Shown here: in pieces, positions 24,836-34,078 of the stretch
How positions within the stretch are numbered: the first letter of the stretch is position 1
Layout: every line of letters starts with the position of its first letter
Assembly: GCA_963804005.1 (NCBI GenBank)
Contig: CAWDOP010000019.1
Location: 62,001 to 126,000, forward strand
Source of the DNA: JAGXRK01 sp963804005
GTDB taxonomy: Bacteria > Bacteroidota > Ignavibacteria > Ignavibacteriales > Ignavibacteriaceae
Reading direction: 5' to 3'
Length of the DNA stretch: 64,000 bases
The notes under the pieces: model-generated
What the model was told of the DNA's origin: nothing
What the model saw: only the letters and a program-made list of their open reading frames with translations
Databases searched by the model: none
Translations under genes and position numbers: made by a program

Positions 24836-26183
24836 ATACATTGAATCGAATTATGACAGATATATTGACGAATTAAAAGAATTTTTAAGAATTCCTAGCA
24901 TAAGCACATTACCTGAGAATAAATCAGATATGCAGGCAGCAGCCAGATTTGTTGCTGATAAACTTAAAGATGCTGGAATGAATCGGATCGAAGTTTTTCA
25001 AACAGAAGGTCATCCTCTTATTTATGGTGAATGGTTAGGAGCACCTGGAAAACCCACAGTTTTAATTTATGGGCATTATGACGTTCAACCTGTTGATCCT
25101 CTTGAGCTTTGGGACAACCATCCTTTTGAACCGACAATTAAAGATGGAAAGATTTATGCCCGCGGCGCAACCGATGATAAAGGACAGATGTTCATACACA
25201 TTAAAAGTGTTGAAGCTTACTTCAAAACTATGGGACACCTGCCTTTGAATGTCAAATTTATTATAGAGGGTGAGGAAGAAATAGGAAGTACAAATTTAAC
25301 ACCTTTCCTAAAACAAAATAATGATTTACTTAAATGTGATGCCGTTTTAATTTCTGATACTGCTTTATTTTCACCGGGAACTCCTACTATCACTTACGGT
25401 TTACGTGGGCTAGCATATATGGAAGTTGAAGTTACTGGTCCAAATCAAGATCTCCATTCGGGAACTTATGGCGGGGCAGTCGATAATCCCATTACTGTTC
25501 TTGCCGAGATAATTTCAAAATTACACGATAAAGATGGCAAGATAACCATTGCAGGATTTTATGATGATGTTCTTAAACTTACCAAAAAGGAAAGAGAAAA
25601 TTTTAAAGTACTAAAGTTCAAAGAAAATGATTTTGCTAAACAAATCGGGCTTAAAGAACTAAAAGGTGAAAAAGGATTTACAACGATTGAGAGAATTTGG
25701 GCTCGTCCGGCTTTAGATTGTAACGGTATCTTTGGAGGATGGACAGGGCTGGGAGCAAAAACCGTAATACCTTCAAAAGCTACTGCAAAAATAAGTATGC
25801 GGCTTGTTCCTCATCAGAATCCTAAAAAAATTGCAAAACTTTTTACAAATCATATTAAGAAACTTGCACCCTCTACGGTAAAAGTTAAGGTAAGAGATTT
25901 GCATGGCGGTTATCCTGTAATAACTCTGCTTGATGATCCTGCGACAATTGCAGCAGCAAAAGCAATGGCAAAAGCATTTGGAAAGAAAACAGTTTTTATG
26001 CGCGAAGGCGGCAGCATTCCAATTGTAGTTGAATTTGCAAACAGACTTAAGGTTTCACCGGTTCTCATGGGGCTGGGTCTGAATACCGAAAATCTTCATT
26101 CACCAAATGAGCATTTTAACTTAAATCATTTTAAGCTTGGTATTAAAAGCTCTGCTTATTTCCTTGATGAGTATTCAAAGTAA
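24819..26183 (+). CDS. M20 family dipeptidase
   Basis: A 454-residue cytoplasmic dinuclear zinc peptidase. Visible elements are GHYDVQPV (H86, D88), the ARGATDDKGQM aspartate region (about residue 110-120), the catalytic pair in IIEGEEEIGS (near 150) and the C-terminal histidine region. The central dimerisation domain includes DLHSGTYGGAVDNP. This matches the carnosinase-like dipeptidase group. The start is GTG 24819, with AAAGGAG at about 24806 upstream. A terminator follows. Confidence 0.93.
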   Translation: MDRVIKYIESNYDRYIDELKEFLRIPSISTLPENKSDMQAAARFVADKLKDAGMNRIEVFQTEGHPLIYGEWLGAPGKPTVLIYGHYDVQPVDPLELWDNHPFEPTIKDGKIYARGATDDKGQMFIHIKSVEAYFKTMGHLPLNVKFIIEGEEEIGSTNLTPFLKQNNDLLKCDAVLISDTALFSPGTPTITYGLRGLAYMEVEVTGPNQDLHSGTYGGAVDNPITVLAEIISKLHDKDGKITIAGFYDDVLKLTKKERENFKVLKFKENDFAKQIGLKELKGEKGFTTIERIWARPALDCNGIFGGWTGLGAKTVIPSKATAKISMRLVPHQNPKKIAKLFTNHIKKLAPSTVKVKVRDLHGGYPVITLLDDPATIAAAKAMAKAFGKKTVFMREGGSIPIVVEFANRLKVSPVLMGLGLNTENLHSPNEHFNLNHFKLGIKSSAYFLDEYSK

Positions 26184-26210
26184 ATCGGTATTCGATTTAC
26201 AATTATTTTT

Positions 26211-26258
26211 AGCCTCAAAATTATTATTTTAACAAAGGTTTTGAGGCTGCTTTGTTTT
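26211..26258 (+). terminator. Terminator after the M20 dipeptidase gene
   Basis: AGCCTCAAAA (26211-26220) pairs perfectly with TTTTGAGGCT (26239-26248), with an 18-base loop, followed by a T-rich stretch. Confidence 0.75.
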
Positions 26259-26269
26259 AAAATTTATTT

Positions 26270-27118
26270 ATGAAAAAACTATTTCACATATTTTTATTTT
26301 TATTGATTTTCATTTTTACCTTTTCCTGTAGTAAGGAAGAAGAAGTTTCAAGTACTTCATCTTATGAAGTTGCATTAAATCCCGAAAAGGATGCAGAGAT
26401 TCAGAGATACAATTTAGAACTGAGAAAAGAACGAAGTCAAAGATTTCCGTGCGATACGATTGCAGTGATGGAATATATATATGATAACTATCCACAGGGA
26501 ACTTATCTTCTGGAGACTGATAAATCCACCCTTAACTCACTTCCTAAACCGGCAGTGATTTATTATGATAAAGATGGAAGGAATTATGTGTTTGCGGTTA
26601 TTGTAAAATCACGTTCCGGCGAAAGACTTATTGAAATAAAAAATCTGATCGGTTATAACGAAAGTTATATTGATCAAGACAGCACAAAACTCGGCACACC
26701 GTTTTTATATTTAGTTCTGCTTGAATGCAGAGGAAACGATTTCTCGCTTGTCTGGGAATCAATTATTCCGTCTCACGGAGGTTTTAAAAATTTTTCACTT
26801 GAAACCTGGGATGCTAAAGGAACCTTATTCATTGAAAATCAATTTTATTACGCACAAGGTATCGGAATAATTAAATACAATTATTTTCTTGTTGATGGAA
26901 TAAGATCCAAACCTCATCTGCTAATGACTTATGAAGGTTTAGATTTTAAGAGAACAATTGCCAATGTTAATGATGATAAATTCCCTGATTATTATGAGCA
27001 TGTTTTTATCAATCTTCCGGATAATATCTATTCTAAGGACTCTGTCGCTTTTTACTGGAGGGAAAGAGAAAGTGTTTACGTAAATACAAGGAATTCGAGA
27101 CAAACCCGTCCTTATTAG
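26270..27118 (+). CDS. Lipoprotein of unknown function
   Basis: A 282-residue protein with a type II signal peptide: KKLFHIFLFLLIFIFTF, then SCSKEE with the lipidated cysteine at residue 20. The mature part is predicted mixed alpha/beta and contains KPAVIYYDKDGRNYVFAVI and ANVNDDKFPDYYEHVFI, the latter resembling an FG-GAP-like calcium loop. No family was recognised. It is flanked by terminators or non-coding gaps on both sides, so it is probably monocistronic. Confidence 0.75.
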   Translation: MKKLFHIFLFLLIFIFTFSCSKEEEVSSTSSYEVALNPEKDAEIQRYNLELRKERSQRFPCDTIAVMEYIYDNYPQGTYLLETDKSTLNSLPKPAVIYYDKDGRNYVFAVIVKSRSGERLIEIKNLIGYNESYIDQDSTKLGTPFLYLVLLECRGNDFSLVWESIIPSHGGFKNFSLETWDAKGTLFIENQFYYAQGIGIIKYNYFLVDGIRSKPHLLMTYEGLDFKRTIANVNDDKFPDYYEHVFINLPDNIYSKDSVAFYWRERESVYVNTRNSRQTRPY

Positions 27119-27228
27119 TATTTTTTTATTATTTTTGCATAAGTGAATCTGATTCTTGTTAATTACATCAAATCATTCATTCATTCATTAGACATATCGT
27201 ATAATCATAATTAGTTATATCGAGTTTT

Positions 27229-28320
27229 ATGGAAAACAGTACAGATAAAATATTGGAGTTTTTTGAAACTCAAAACGTTAAGATCAATGAGAAGAACGGA
27301 ATAAAATTTATTGCCGGTTTTTCTGATGTTGAAAAGGAATTGGAAATACTTTATAATGGCGCAGCATTACGCATACTTTCAAATTATGCTATTATCGAGT
27401 TAGTAGGAAACGATACATTAGATTTCCTTCATCGCATAACCACAAATTCTGTGAAGAATCTTCAGAAAGAAGAAATTGTACAGACAATTTTTACAACTGA
27501 AAAGGGAAGAATATTAAGTGTTGCAACAATTTTAAATTTCGGTTCTTATCAGTTTTTGGTTATAGGAAAATCAAATAAGGAAAGAGTTACAGGTTGGATA
27601 AATAAATATATAATTTCTGATGATATTAAAGTCAATGATGCCAGCTACAGGTTTAACATTTTGGAATTATCCGGGGAAGAATCTGATTCTTTCATTACAC
27701 TCCTTGCTGGAAGTATTGCTAACGAAATTAAGCCAAATTCATTTAAGGTAATTAATTCAGAGGGTATTTTATTCTTTTTAGCCAAAATAACTGATTTTAA
27801 CGGCAGGAATAAATATTGGATACTTGCCGAACACGAAAATTCTATTATGCTTATAGATTACATGAAGGAGAATCATGGCATTTTCAATTTTGGACTTATT
27901 GGTGAAGATGCTTATCACGAATACCGGATAAAATTGGGTATTCCTGCTGCTCCAAATGAAATAAATGACCAGTATAATCCTCTCGAAGCAGGAATGTTGC
28001 ACCTTGTTGACTTCAAAAAAGGTTGTTACATTGGTCAGGAAGTTATTGCCAGACTTGATACTTATGATAAGTTTCAGAATTATTTAAACGGAGTAATTTT
28101 TGAGCATCCAATTGAATCTGATCAACATTTTATGCTGTTAGACAATGAAGAACAAGAAGTTGGTATTGTAACCTCAGCTGTTCAATCAAGTGAACACAAA
28201 AGTTCAATTGGTTTAGCTTATATCAAGAAAAATTTCAATGAACCTGGCACTATTCTTACTGCTAAGAATAATGAAAATGTTACCAGGGTTACTGTACAAG
28301 AATTACCGTTTAAGAAATGA
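27229..28320 (+). CDS. ygfZ: YgfZ/GcvT-domain folate-binding protein
   Basis: A 363-residue protein related to the glycine-cleavage T protein. The YgfZ signature K-G-C-Y-x-G-Q-E is visible as KKGCYIGQEVIAR near residue 264. YgfZ uses tetrahydrofolate to help assemble or repair certain Fe-S enzymes, including radical SAM MiaB. It overlaps the cobalamin adenosyltransferase gene by four bases (ATGA), so the two are co-translated. Confidence 0.9.
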   Translation: MENSTDKILEFFETQNVKINEKNGIKFIAGFSDVEKELEILYNGAALRILSNYAIIELVGNDTLDFLHRITTNSVKNLQKEEIVQTIFTTEKGRILSVATILNFGSYQFLVIGKSNKERVTGWINKYIISDDIKVNDASYRFNILELSGEESDSFITLLAGSIANEIKPNSFKVINSEGILFFLAKITDFNGRNKYWILAEHENSIMLIDYMKENHGIFNFGLIGEDAYHEYRIKLGIPAAPNEINDQYNPLEAGMLHLVDFKKGCYIGQEVIARLDTYDKFQNYLNGVIFEHPIESDQHFMLLDNEEQEVGIVTSAVQSSEHKSSIGLAYIKKNFNEPGTILTAKNNENVTRVTVQELPFKK

Positions 28321-28871
28321 AAATTTACACTAAAACCGGTGACAAAGGTGAAACTGGTCTCTTCGGAGGTGAAAGAGTTTCAAAAAGCAATAACAGACTT
28401 GATGCTTATGGAACAATTGATGAGTTGAATGCTTTTATCGGGCTTGCAATAACAGAAATAAATAGCACTGAAATAAAATCTGTTTTAGAAAGAATTCAAA
28501 ATCAGTTATTTGTTGTTGGCTCTGATTTAGCAACGCCAATAACAAAAAAAAATGAAAATTTAAAAATTACCCGAACACCTGAAGAATATTCAATGCAAGT
28601 TGAAAAAGATATTGATTACTTTTATGATAAGTTAGATGAGTTACGGAACTTTATTTTGCCCGGCGGGTCTAAAGGAGCAGCATACTTACACGTATGCAGA
28701 ACAATTGCCAGACGAGCAGAAAGAAAAGTTGTGGCATTAAATGAGCTGGTGAAGATTGGCGATAACATAATTATATTTCTTAACAGATTATCTGATCTGT
28801 TTTTTGTTCTTTCACGTTTTGAGAATAAAGTCTCAAACATCCCAGACACAATCTGGAACTCAAAATCTTAG
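28317..28871 (+). CDS. Cob(I)yrinic acid a,c-diamide adenosyltransferase, PduO type
   Basis: A 184-residue ATP:corrinoid adenosyltransferase. The ATP-binding N-terminus is visible as YTKTGDKGETGLFGGERV (residues 4-21), and the helical core carries the conserved CRTIARRAERKVV stretch and the C-terminal FLNRLSDLFFVLSR motif. It makes adenosylcobalamin from cob(I)alamin and ATP. It forms a two-gene unit with ygfZ. The tmRNA gene starts 36 bases after its stop. Confidence 0.95.
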   Translation: MKIYTKTGDKGETGLFGGERVSKSNNRLDAYGTIDELNAFIGLAITEINSTEIKSVLERIQNQLFVVGSDLATPITKKNENLKITRTPEEYSMQVEKDIDYFYDKLDELRNFILPGGSKGAAYLHVCRTIARRAERKVVALNELVKIGDNIIIFLNRLSDLFFVLSRFENKVSNIPDTIWNSKS

Positions 28872-28907
28872 TTGAAATTTGAGTTTTCTGATTTGGAAAT
28901 TCACCTT

Positions 28908-29267
28908 GGGGGTGAATTTTGGTTTCGACGGGGTTGAAGAGGCATTGAACTGCGCACCGTGTTCCCCGAAGACACGTAAAAAAATTGGGAATAAAACAAT
29001 AACTGGCGAATCTAATTACGCCTTAGCTGCTTAATTAATAGTTAACAGCCGTTCACCATATACTTTCGTACCGGGCTATGAATGAACGTCGTTTAAGGTA
29101 TGATAGCTGATTCCGTTGCCTGTGCGGATGATGCGAAACTAAAGCAGGTAAGCTTAATATGATCCCTGTCTGCTGGGCAGTATTAAGTTAAAAAAATTAA
29201 CAGACTATGTGTGTAGACGTTCCTTGGATCTTAACTTCGGACGCGGGTTCGACTCCCGCCACCTCCA
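28908..29267 (+). ncRNA. ssrA: Transfer-messenger RNA (tmRNA)
   Basis: The acceptor stem pairs GGGGGTG (28908-28914) with CACCTCC (29260-29266), with discriminator A29267; CCA is not encoded. The 5' tRNA-like part has the diagnostic TTCGACGGGG, and the 3' part has the T-loop GGGTTCGACTCCC. The tag frame ends ESNYALAA and stops at TAA 29032-29034. The resume codon is probably GGG 28987, giving GNKTITGESNYALAA. A nine-base-pair hairpin (28897-28919) overlaps the 5' end in the precursor. tmRNA with SmpB rescues stalled ribosomes and tags proteins for proteolysis. Confidence 0.95.
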
Positions 29268-29552
29268 CATAATTCCTTATTTTATAAGGGGTTACAGTCA
29301 TTTCTTGCGTAATATCTTACAGATAATTCTTAACACATTGATCAAAATCTTACCCATATATCAACTCCTTTTTAATGTAAATTTGTCATAAGATTTATTT
29401 TTTTAATTAAATTACTAATGATAATTAAAAAGGTATGTAGAATAAATTTTTATTTAACTTGAAATATTATTCAATTCTTATTTTATTGTATTCATCAATT
29501 TGCTTTTCTCAAATCTACAAATGATTCACCAATACCTGAAAACAGTAGGCAG

Positions 29553-30203
29553 ATGATATTAGTATTAACCGATTCAATAACATCAACTAATGGAATTCTT
29601 GTTTACTTTGAAAGACAAAGTGATAAGAGCACGTGGATTCAGATCAGTAATACAATTCCTGTTGTAATTGGTAGAAATGGTCTTGGCTGGGGACGAGGAT
29701 TAAATTCAATAGATTCATCAAGTCTACCAATTAAGACTGAAGGAGATGGAAGAAGTCCTGCCGGAGTATTTGGATTAAGTTCTGCTTTTGGTTATGCAGG
29801 TGCAGAAGAAATGAAAGGATTGAAAATCCCTTATATTCCTATTACCGAGATGCTCGAATGTGTCGATGATATAAACTCTATGCATTACAATCAGGTAATT
29901 CTTCGAAACGAAGTTAAAGAAGTAGACTGGCAATCATCAGAGAAAATGTATTTCGCTGATATCTGGTACGAACAAGGAGTTATTATCGACCAAAACACAG
30001 ATCCAATTATAAAAGGAGCAGGATCATGTATTTTCCTACATAACTGGCACCTTCCTGATGAAACCACCGCTGGTTGTACAGAAATGGAACCGGTAAATAT
30101 GAAAGAAATAATTTATTGGCTAGATTCTTCAGCCAACCCTGTTCTTGTCCAACTAACAAAACAGCTCTATAGTGAGTATCAAGAAACTTGGGAGTTACCC
30201 TAA
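29553..30203 (+). CDS. L,D-transpeptidase-like (YkuD-fold) protein, signal peptide frameshifted
   Basis: The 216-residue frame has the YkuD-type catalytic motif with H163 (CIFLHNWH) and C175 (TTAGCTEME), and the GRSPAGVF substrate-loop motif near residue 67. The ATG at 29553 gives no signal peptide. Just upstream in another frame (TTG 29459) lies a convincing one, KYYSILILLYSSICFSQ, followed by a stop. A shift near 29505-29520 would join them through the residues STNDSPIPENSRQ. The secreted protein has therefore lost one base, or the assembly has an error here. Substrate and role in peptidoglycan are inferred. Confidence 0.8.
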   Translation: MILVLTDSITSTNGILVYFERQSDKSTWIQISNTIPVVIGRNGLGWGRGLNSIDSSSLPIKTEGDGRSPAGVFGLSSAFGYAGAEEMKGLKIPYIPITEMLECVDDINSMHYNQVILRNEVKEVDWQSSEKMYFADIWYEQGVIIDQNTDPIIKGAGSCIFLHNWHLPDETTAGCTEMEPVNMKEIIYWLDSSANPVLVQLTKQLYSEYQETWELP

Positions 30204-30242
30204 AAAGACAGCGGGGATGGTCAGTTAGATTAGCCAATTTTC

Positions 30243-31730
30243 TTAATCATTCATTTCATCCCGGGCTTGACGTGCTAAATTAACAAGCTCCCAGTATGGA
30301 GGTGTATAACCTTTTTGAGCTTTAAATCGATTTGCAAGCAGAATTAATTTTTCTTTTATCCGGTCGTGAGTTTCCGAATACTCAACATTCTTTAATGCTG
30401 CTTCCGTACTCATACCTTCTGGTACTGGACCCTCTGAGCCGAATACATTTAATATAATACTGTAGAGTTTCATTACTCTGCCAATTGGTAAAAGGTACCA
30501 ATCATAAGATAAAGTCTTGCCACTGTCTGCTTCTTCTAACATTATATCTGTTATTGCATTATCCATATGATCTTTATAAAGTGTTTCCGGATCTCTCCAT
30601 TCAGCAACCACAGAAAGTTGCGGATCATATTCAAGATCAGAAGGTTCCTGTGTCTCAAAATATTTAACTCCAAATGCAGCCAGCCAGTTTCTTGTACCCT
30701 TTGATGAAATAGTGGATAGTCCTGTCCATAATGTTATCCCAAATTTTTTATATGCTGAAGAAGCAACTTCAGAACAGAATTGTTTTTCAAATTCATTAAA
30801 GTTCATTTCAAAATCGTAGGGAATATGTTTCTTCTTAGCTGTCGTTAATGAAAATTCTGTCGCTTTATGAGGTAGCATTGGATTATCTTTGATCAAATCA
30901 TATCTTAACCTTAGTACCATAATTCTAAGTTTTGTGTCATTGAGATATTCAGTCAATGTGGAAATAGTAACACCCCTTTCAATATGCGATTCAATTATCG
31001 AGATCAATTTTGTTTTTTCATCGATATGAACTAAAGCTACATGCGAAAAGTTACCAGGATAATCATTACCTCTTGCAATTAAGGCTGATGTTGGGGCACC
31101 TCCTCTTGAAACTAAAATATCTCCACTATGAACATCAACACCAAGTATCTTTGCAGTAGGAGTTGATGAAGGTTCGTCGACCCCTTTAATTAGAGGTGCA
31201 ACTTGGTCCTGTGGTAATTGAAGCATTATCTCTTCTATTGCAGTTCGGTTTCCATACAGTAATCGATAAAGAGTATTTTTAGCATCGGTGGAATTCATAT
31301 CCCATTTTCTGGATTGTTCTTTAACAACTTTTCTAATATTTGAAGAAAAATTTATATAGTCAGAAAAATATTGAGTGCAAACGGGAATAAGTGGTGCAAT
31401 CTTAAAAATATTATTTTCAAGTATTATAAATTTTATATCTGAAGGATTTAATGTAGCGGCAGAAATTTCATTTAAGAGTGTTTCAGAATTTACAATTAAT
31501 GAATCAACACGAAATTTTACTTTATCACATCCGTCTATACCCGCCTTTATAAATTCCTGTTCTAAATTTTTCCATAAGCTATCACGATTCCATATAAAAG
31601 GTTTTTTATTTCCCTCCGGAATTGGTGAATTATTGCCCATAGGAATTAACAGAAGAAGATATGATGCTACGAGGAATGAAAGTAAGATAAAGGTCTTAGG
31701 GTATCTTTTTATTTTAGTTTTTAAACTCAC
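30243..31730 (-). CDS. Permuted papain-like amidase, YiiX/YebB (C92) family
   Basis: A 495-residue protein with an N-terminal membrane anchor (about residues 12-31). The catalytic domain starts near HSGDILVSRGG (201-211). The histidine is in NFSHVALVH (H230), the cysteine in EKQFCSEVASSAY (C319), in the histidine-first order that marks the permuted NlpC/P60 fold. About 170 N-terminal residues and the C-terminal 100 are not recognised. It would act on peptide or acyl bonds in the periplasm. It is convergent with the L,D-transpeptidase-like gene. Confidence 0.8.
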   Translation of the reverse strand: MSLKTKIKRYPKTFILLSFLVASYLLLLIPMGNNSPIPEGNKKPFIWNRDSLWKNLEQEFIKAGIDGCDKVKFRVDSLIVNSETLLNEISAATLNPSDIKFIILENNIFKIAPLIPVCTQYFSDYINFSSNIRKVVKEQSRKWDMNSTDAKNTLYRLLYGNRTAIEEIMLQLPQDQVAPLIKGVDEPSSTPTAKILGVDVHSGDILVSRGGAPTSALIARGNDYPGNFSHVALVHIDEKTKLISIIESHIERGVTISTLTEYLNDTKLRIMVLRLRYDLIKDNPMLPHKATEFSLTTAKKKHIPYDFEMNFNEFEKQFCSEVASSAYKKFGITLWTGLSTISSKGTRNWLAAFGVKYFETQEPSDLEYDPQLSVVAEWRDPETLYKDHMDNAITDIMLEEADSGKTLSYDWYLLPIGRVMKLYSIILNVFGSEGPVPEGMSTEAALKNVEYSETHDRIKEKLILLANRFKAQKGYTPPYWELVNLARQARDEMND

Positions 31731-31777
31731 GTTGAGAATTTAATAGATATATGTAATAATTCCCAAATATTTATTAA

Positions 31778-31798
31778 AAGTCCCGATGGACGGGACTT
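31778..31798. repeat. Perfect hairpin in a divergent gap
   Basis: AAGTCCCG (31778-31785) pairs with CGGGACTT (31791-31798) around a five-base loop. It lies between the divergent permuted-papain and CBS genes, so it is not an obvious terminator for either. It may be a dispersed repeat or an operator. Confidence 0.45.
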
Positions 31799-31875
31799 AA
31801 ATCCTTAAATTATGTATAAATTTTTGTTGAATCGAATTGCTTTATTTATTATTATGCCATTAAAAAGGAGAGAAT

Positions 31876-32325
31876 ATGGAAACAATCCGTCAGATATTAG
31901 AAAAAAAAGGAAATCAGATCCATTCAGTTTCACCTGATACTACTGTTTACGATGCATTGAAACTAATGGCGGATAAAAATATCGGTGCCGTTCTCGTTCT
32001 TGAAGGGCAAAAATTAAGCGGAATAATGAGCGAGAGAGATTATTCAAGAAAAATAGTTCTCAAAGGTAAATTCTCTAAAGAGGTTCTGGTGAAGGAAATT
32101 ATGTCGTCAGAAGTTATTTGTATCGATCCAGATCAAACGATTAAAAATACACAGGCTATTATGATACAAAAGCGAATAAGACATTTACCTGTTATGGAGA
32201 AGGGGAACTTGGTTGGTTTAGTTTCAATAGGTGATATTGTAAATGCAGTACTTGATGATAACAAATTTGTGATCGACCAGCTTCATACTTATATCAAAGG
32301 TGTACCGGAACCGGGAAAAGAATAA
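31876..32325 (+). CDS. CBS domain-containing protein
   Basis: A 149-residue protein made of two CBS motifs in tandem (about 8-62 and 75-130), including NIGAVLVLEGQKLSGIMSERDYSRK and RHLPVMEKGNLVGLVSIGDIV. Stand-alone CBS pairs bind adenine nucleotides and regulate other proteins. A good AAGGAGAG lies before the ATG. It stands alone, so the partner is unknown. Confidence 0.9.
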   Translation: METIRQILEKKGNQIHSVSPDTTVYDALKLMADKNIGAVLVLEGQKLSGIMSERDYSRKIVLKGKFSKEVLVKEIMSSEVICIDPDQTIKNTQAIMIQKRIRHLPVMEKGNLVGLVSIGDIVNAVLDDNKFVIDQLHTYIKGVPEPGKE

Positions 32326-32435
32326 TCCATCTTTAGAAAAAGATTCAAGTAATAATACTGAAAAACTGGCAAAAATTAGTTTTTCAGTATTAAGAGGATA
32401 TATAAAGGAATTAGAATCTCTTCTAATAAGAATAG

Positions 32436-32885
32436 TTAATCTTCCGATCTGTTAGCCTTTACTTTTATCTCATATTTTTTAGTTATTTTATTTTCAGCTA
32501 ACTGAAGATCAACTTTCACACCTTTTTTATGCAAGTAAAAATCTGAAACGGAGACTGTGTCAGTGGTAAATTCATCTGTTAAAGACAACAAAATGAAATC
32601 ATCAACTTTGTTTCTTGCAGTCTGTTCATTATCAAAAGTAGCAGTTGCTTCTGCTTGATAGACTCCGTCTTTGTCGGCGACAAAAACTATTGTTCGATTT
32701 TTACCTTTATAAAACATACAAACCATTTCCGGGTTTGAGTTATCTTTGTGGACAGGATTGCCGAATTTTTTAACCACTTCTGATTGATTTTTCCCAATTA
32801 CGGTGTGAACATTTATGTCCTGTGCATAAACGTTTAATGTTAATAGTATAGTAATTGTGAGCGAAATTATGCTAATAGCTTTCAT
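32436..32885 (-). CDS. Secreted protein of unknown function
   Basis: A 149-residue protein with a signal peptide ending VYAQ (residues about 1-21). The mature part has a GKNQSEVVKKFGNPVHKD motif, typical of the start of SmpA/OmlA-like or DUF4309-type small folds, followed by strands (MVCMFYKGKNRTIVFVAD). The family is not certain. It is monocistronic and oriented against the CBS gene. Confidence 0.7.
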   Translation of the reverse strand: MKAISIISLTITILLTLNVYAQDINVHTVIGKNQSEVVKKFGNPVHKDNSNPEMVCMFYKGKNRTIVFVADKDGVYQAEATATFDNEQTARNKVDDFILLSLTDEFTTDTVSVSDFYLHKKGVKVDLQLAENKITKKYEIKVKANRSED

Positions 32886-33228
32886 AATTACACCTCATTA
32901 TTTTTTTCGGATTAATTAAATACCTTTTATTTTTGATGGTTATTAAAAGGTAACTCCTAATAAAAGGATGGAAATGATAAATCGGGTTGGGAACTCTTAT
33001 ATTCATTTCACCAAAAAGGTAAAAACTTCAACAGAATATTAGAGTAATATATTCTGAAAATCAATGACCGCATCTCAGGTATGTTTACACAACTTTCCTA
33101 TTAGTTTATCAACCAAAATTCACCGATAGATTTACTACTTTTCACCGGTACTTTGTAGCCTTTTATCACACAGCAATTGATTTGAGCATTCAATTTATTT
33201 ATGTTGTTTTAGGTAAATCAATAAAATT
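32886..33228. other. Gap of 343 bases without a gene
   Basis: The divergent gap between the secreted-protein gene and the DUF2752 gene. Two hairpins are visible: TACCTTTTA with TAAAAGGTA (32921-32952), and CAGAATATTA with TAATATATTCTG (33032-33056, two-base bulge). No open frame or known RNA was recognised. It presumably holds two promoters. Confidence 0.5.
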
Positions 33229-33621
33229 ATGAAATCATTTGCTAAATATTCAGTATCGGGCATATTACAAACTTTGTTTTCCAGAGTCATTTCTAAGATT
33301 AGTTTTAACTTAAAAATGCTGGGATTTGAAGGTGCTGTTTGGACTGCAGCTTTGGTTTATCTTGCATTCTTTTTTAATCCTGCAGATGCGCATTTTACAA
33401 TTTGTCCGTTGTCCAATTTTGGTTTTGAATATTGTCCGGGTTGCGGATTAGGAAGATCAATTGCATTGTTATTCTCAGGTAATTTTGTCGAGTCTTTTCA
33501 GACTCATATTCTTGGAATACCGGCTGTTATTATTTTAATTTTTAGGACCATATCGATATTGAAAACAAATTTGTCAATTCACAAAAAATTAAACTTGAAA
33601 GAAAGGAATCAATATGCCTAA
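33229..33621 (+). CDS. DUF2752 family membrane protein
   Basis: A 130-residue protein with two membrane segments (about 38-55 and 90-112). The DUF2752 signature is visible as CPLSNFGFEYCPGCGLGRSIALLFSG, where C-P-x-C-G-x-G/R-S lies between the helices. The two cysteines suggest metal binding or a redox role, but the function is unknown. It overlaps the TM2 gene by eight bases, the usual partner of this family in Bacteroidota. Confidence 0.87.
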   Translation: MKSFAKYSVSGILQTLFSRVISKISFNLKMLGFEGAVWTAALVYLAFFFNPADAHFTICPLSNFGFEYCPGCGLGRSIALLFSGNFVESFQTHILGIPAVIILIFRTISILKTNLSIHKKLNLKERNQYA

Positions 33622-33961
33622 CATATTACAACTTTTGCCCGGTCTTGAAGGGGAAGAAATGAACTATGTTCAAATGCTAATCAAAGAAATGAGCGATACA
33701 CAAGCTCAGAATTTTGCGATGGCATACAGTTCGCGAAGAAAAGATCCAATGATGATCTTGCTAGTCTGCTTAGTCGGATTTCTTGGCTTTGCTGGAATTC
33801 ACCGATTTTTATTAAATAACATTGGACTCGGTATTTTATACTTTTTTACTGTTGGTTTATGTTTTATCGGAACCATTGTGGATCTGGTAAATTACAGAAA
33901 ATTGGCTTTCGAATATAACTCCAGAGTTGCTCAGGAATTAGCAATGATGGTGAAACAGTAA
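33614..33961 (+). CDS. TM2 domain-containing protein
   Basis: A 115-residue protein with an N-terminal soluble helical part (residues 1-45) and a TM2 domain (46-95): two helices with the motif GFLGFAGIHRFLLNNIGLGIL between them, followed by GTIVDLVNY. TM2 proteins are small inner-membrane proteins of unknown function. It is translationally coupled to the DUF2752 gene and is followed by a terminator. Confidence 0.9.
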   Translation: MPNILQLLPGLEGEEMNYVQMLIKEMSDTQAQNFAMAYSSRRKDPMMILLVCLVGFLGFAGIHRFLLNNIGLGILYFFTVGLCFIGTIVDLVNYRKLAFEYNSRVAQELAMMVKQ

Positions 33962-33970
33962 TCTTTTCAC

Positions 33971-34000
33971 AGAGGGGCGACTCATTGTCGCCCTCTTTTC
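33971..34000 (+). terminator. Terminator after the TM2 gene
   Basis: AGAGGGGCGAC (33971-33981) pairs with GTCGCCCTCT with one bulged G and a five-base loop, followed by TTTT. Confidence 0.8.
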
Positions 34001-34078
34001 TCACACTATTTTTTACAAATAAATAACAATTATTTTTATTGAAAACCATCTGCTATTCTCCTAAATTGTGAGGGTAAA

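Noticed and set aside
27165..27195. Short ATTC tandem repeat before ygfZ
   Set aside because: Only about four units outside any coding sequence, with no sign of phase-variable control.
29209..29391. A 60-codon frame at the tmRNA 3' end
   Set aside because: It overlaps the conserved T arm and acceptor of tmRNA and has no coding features.
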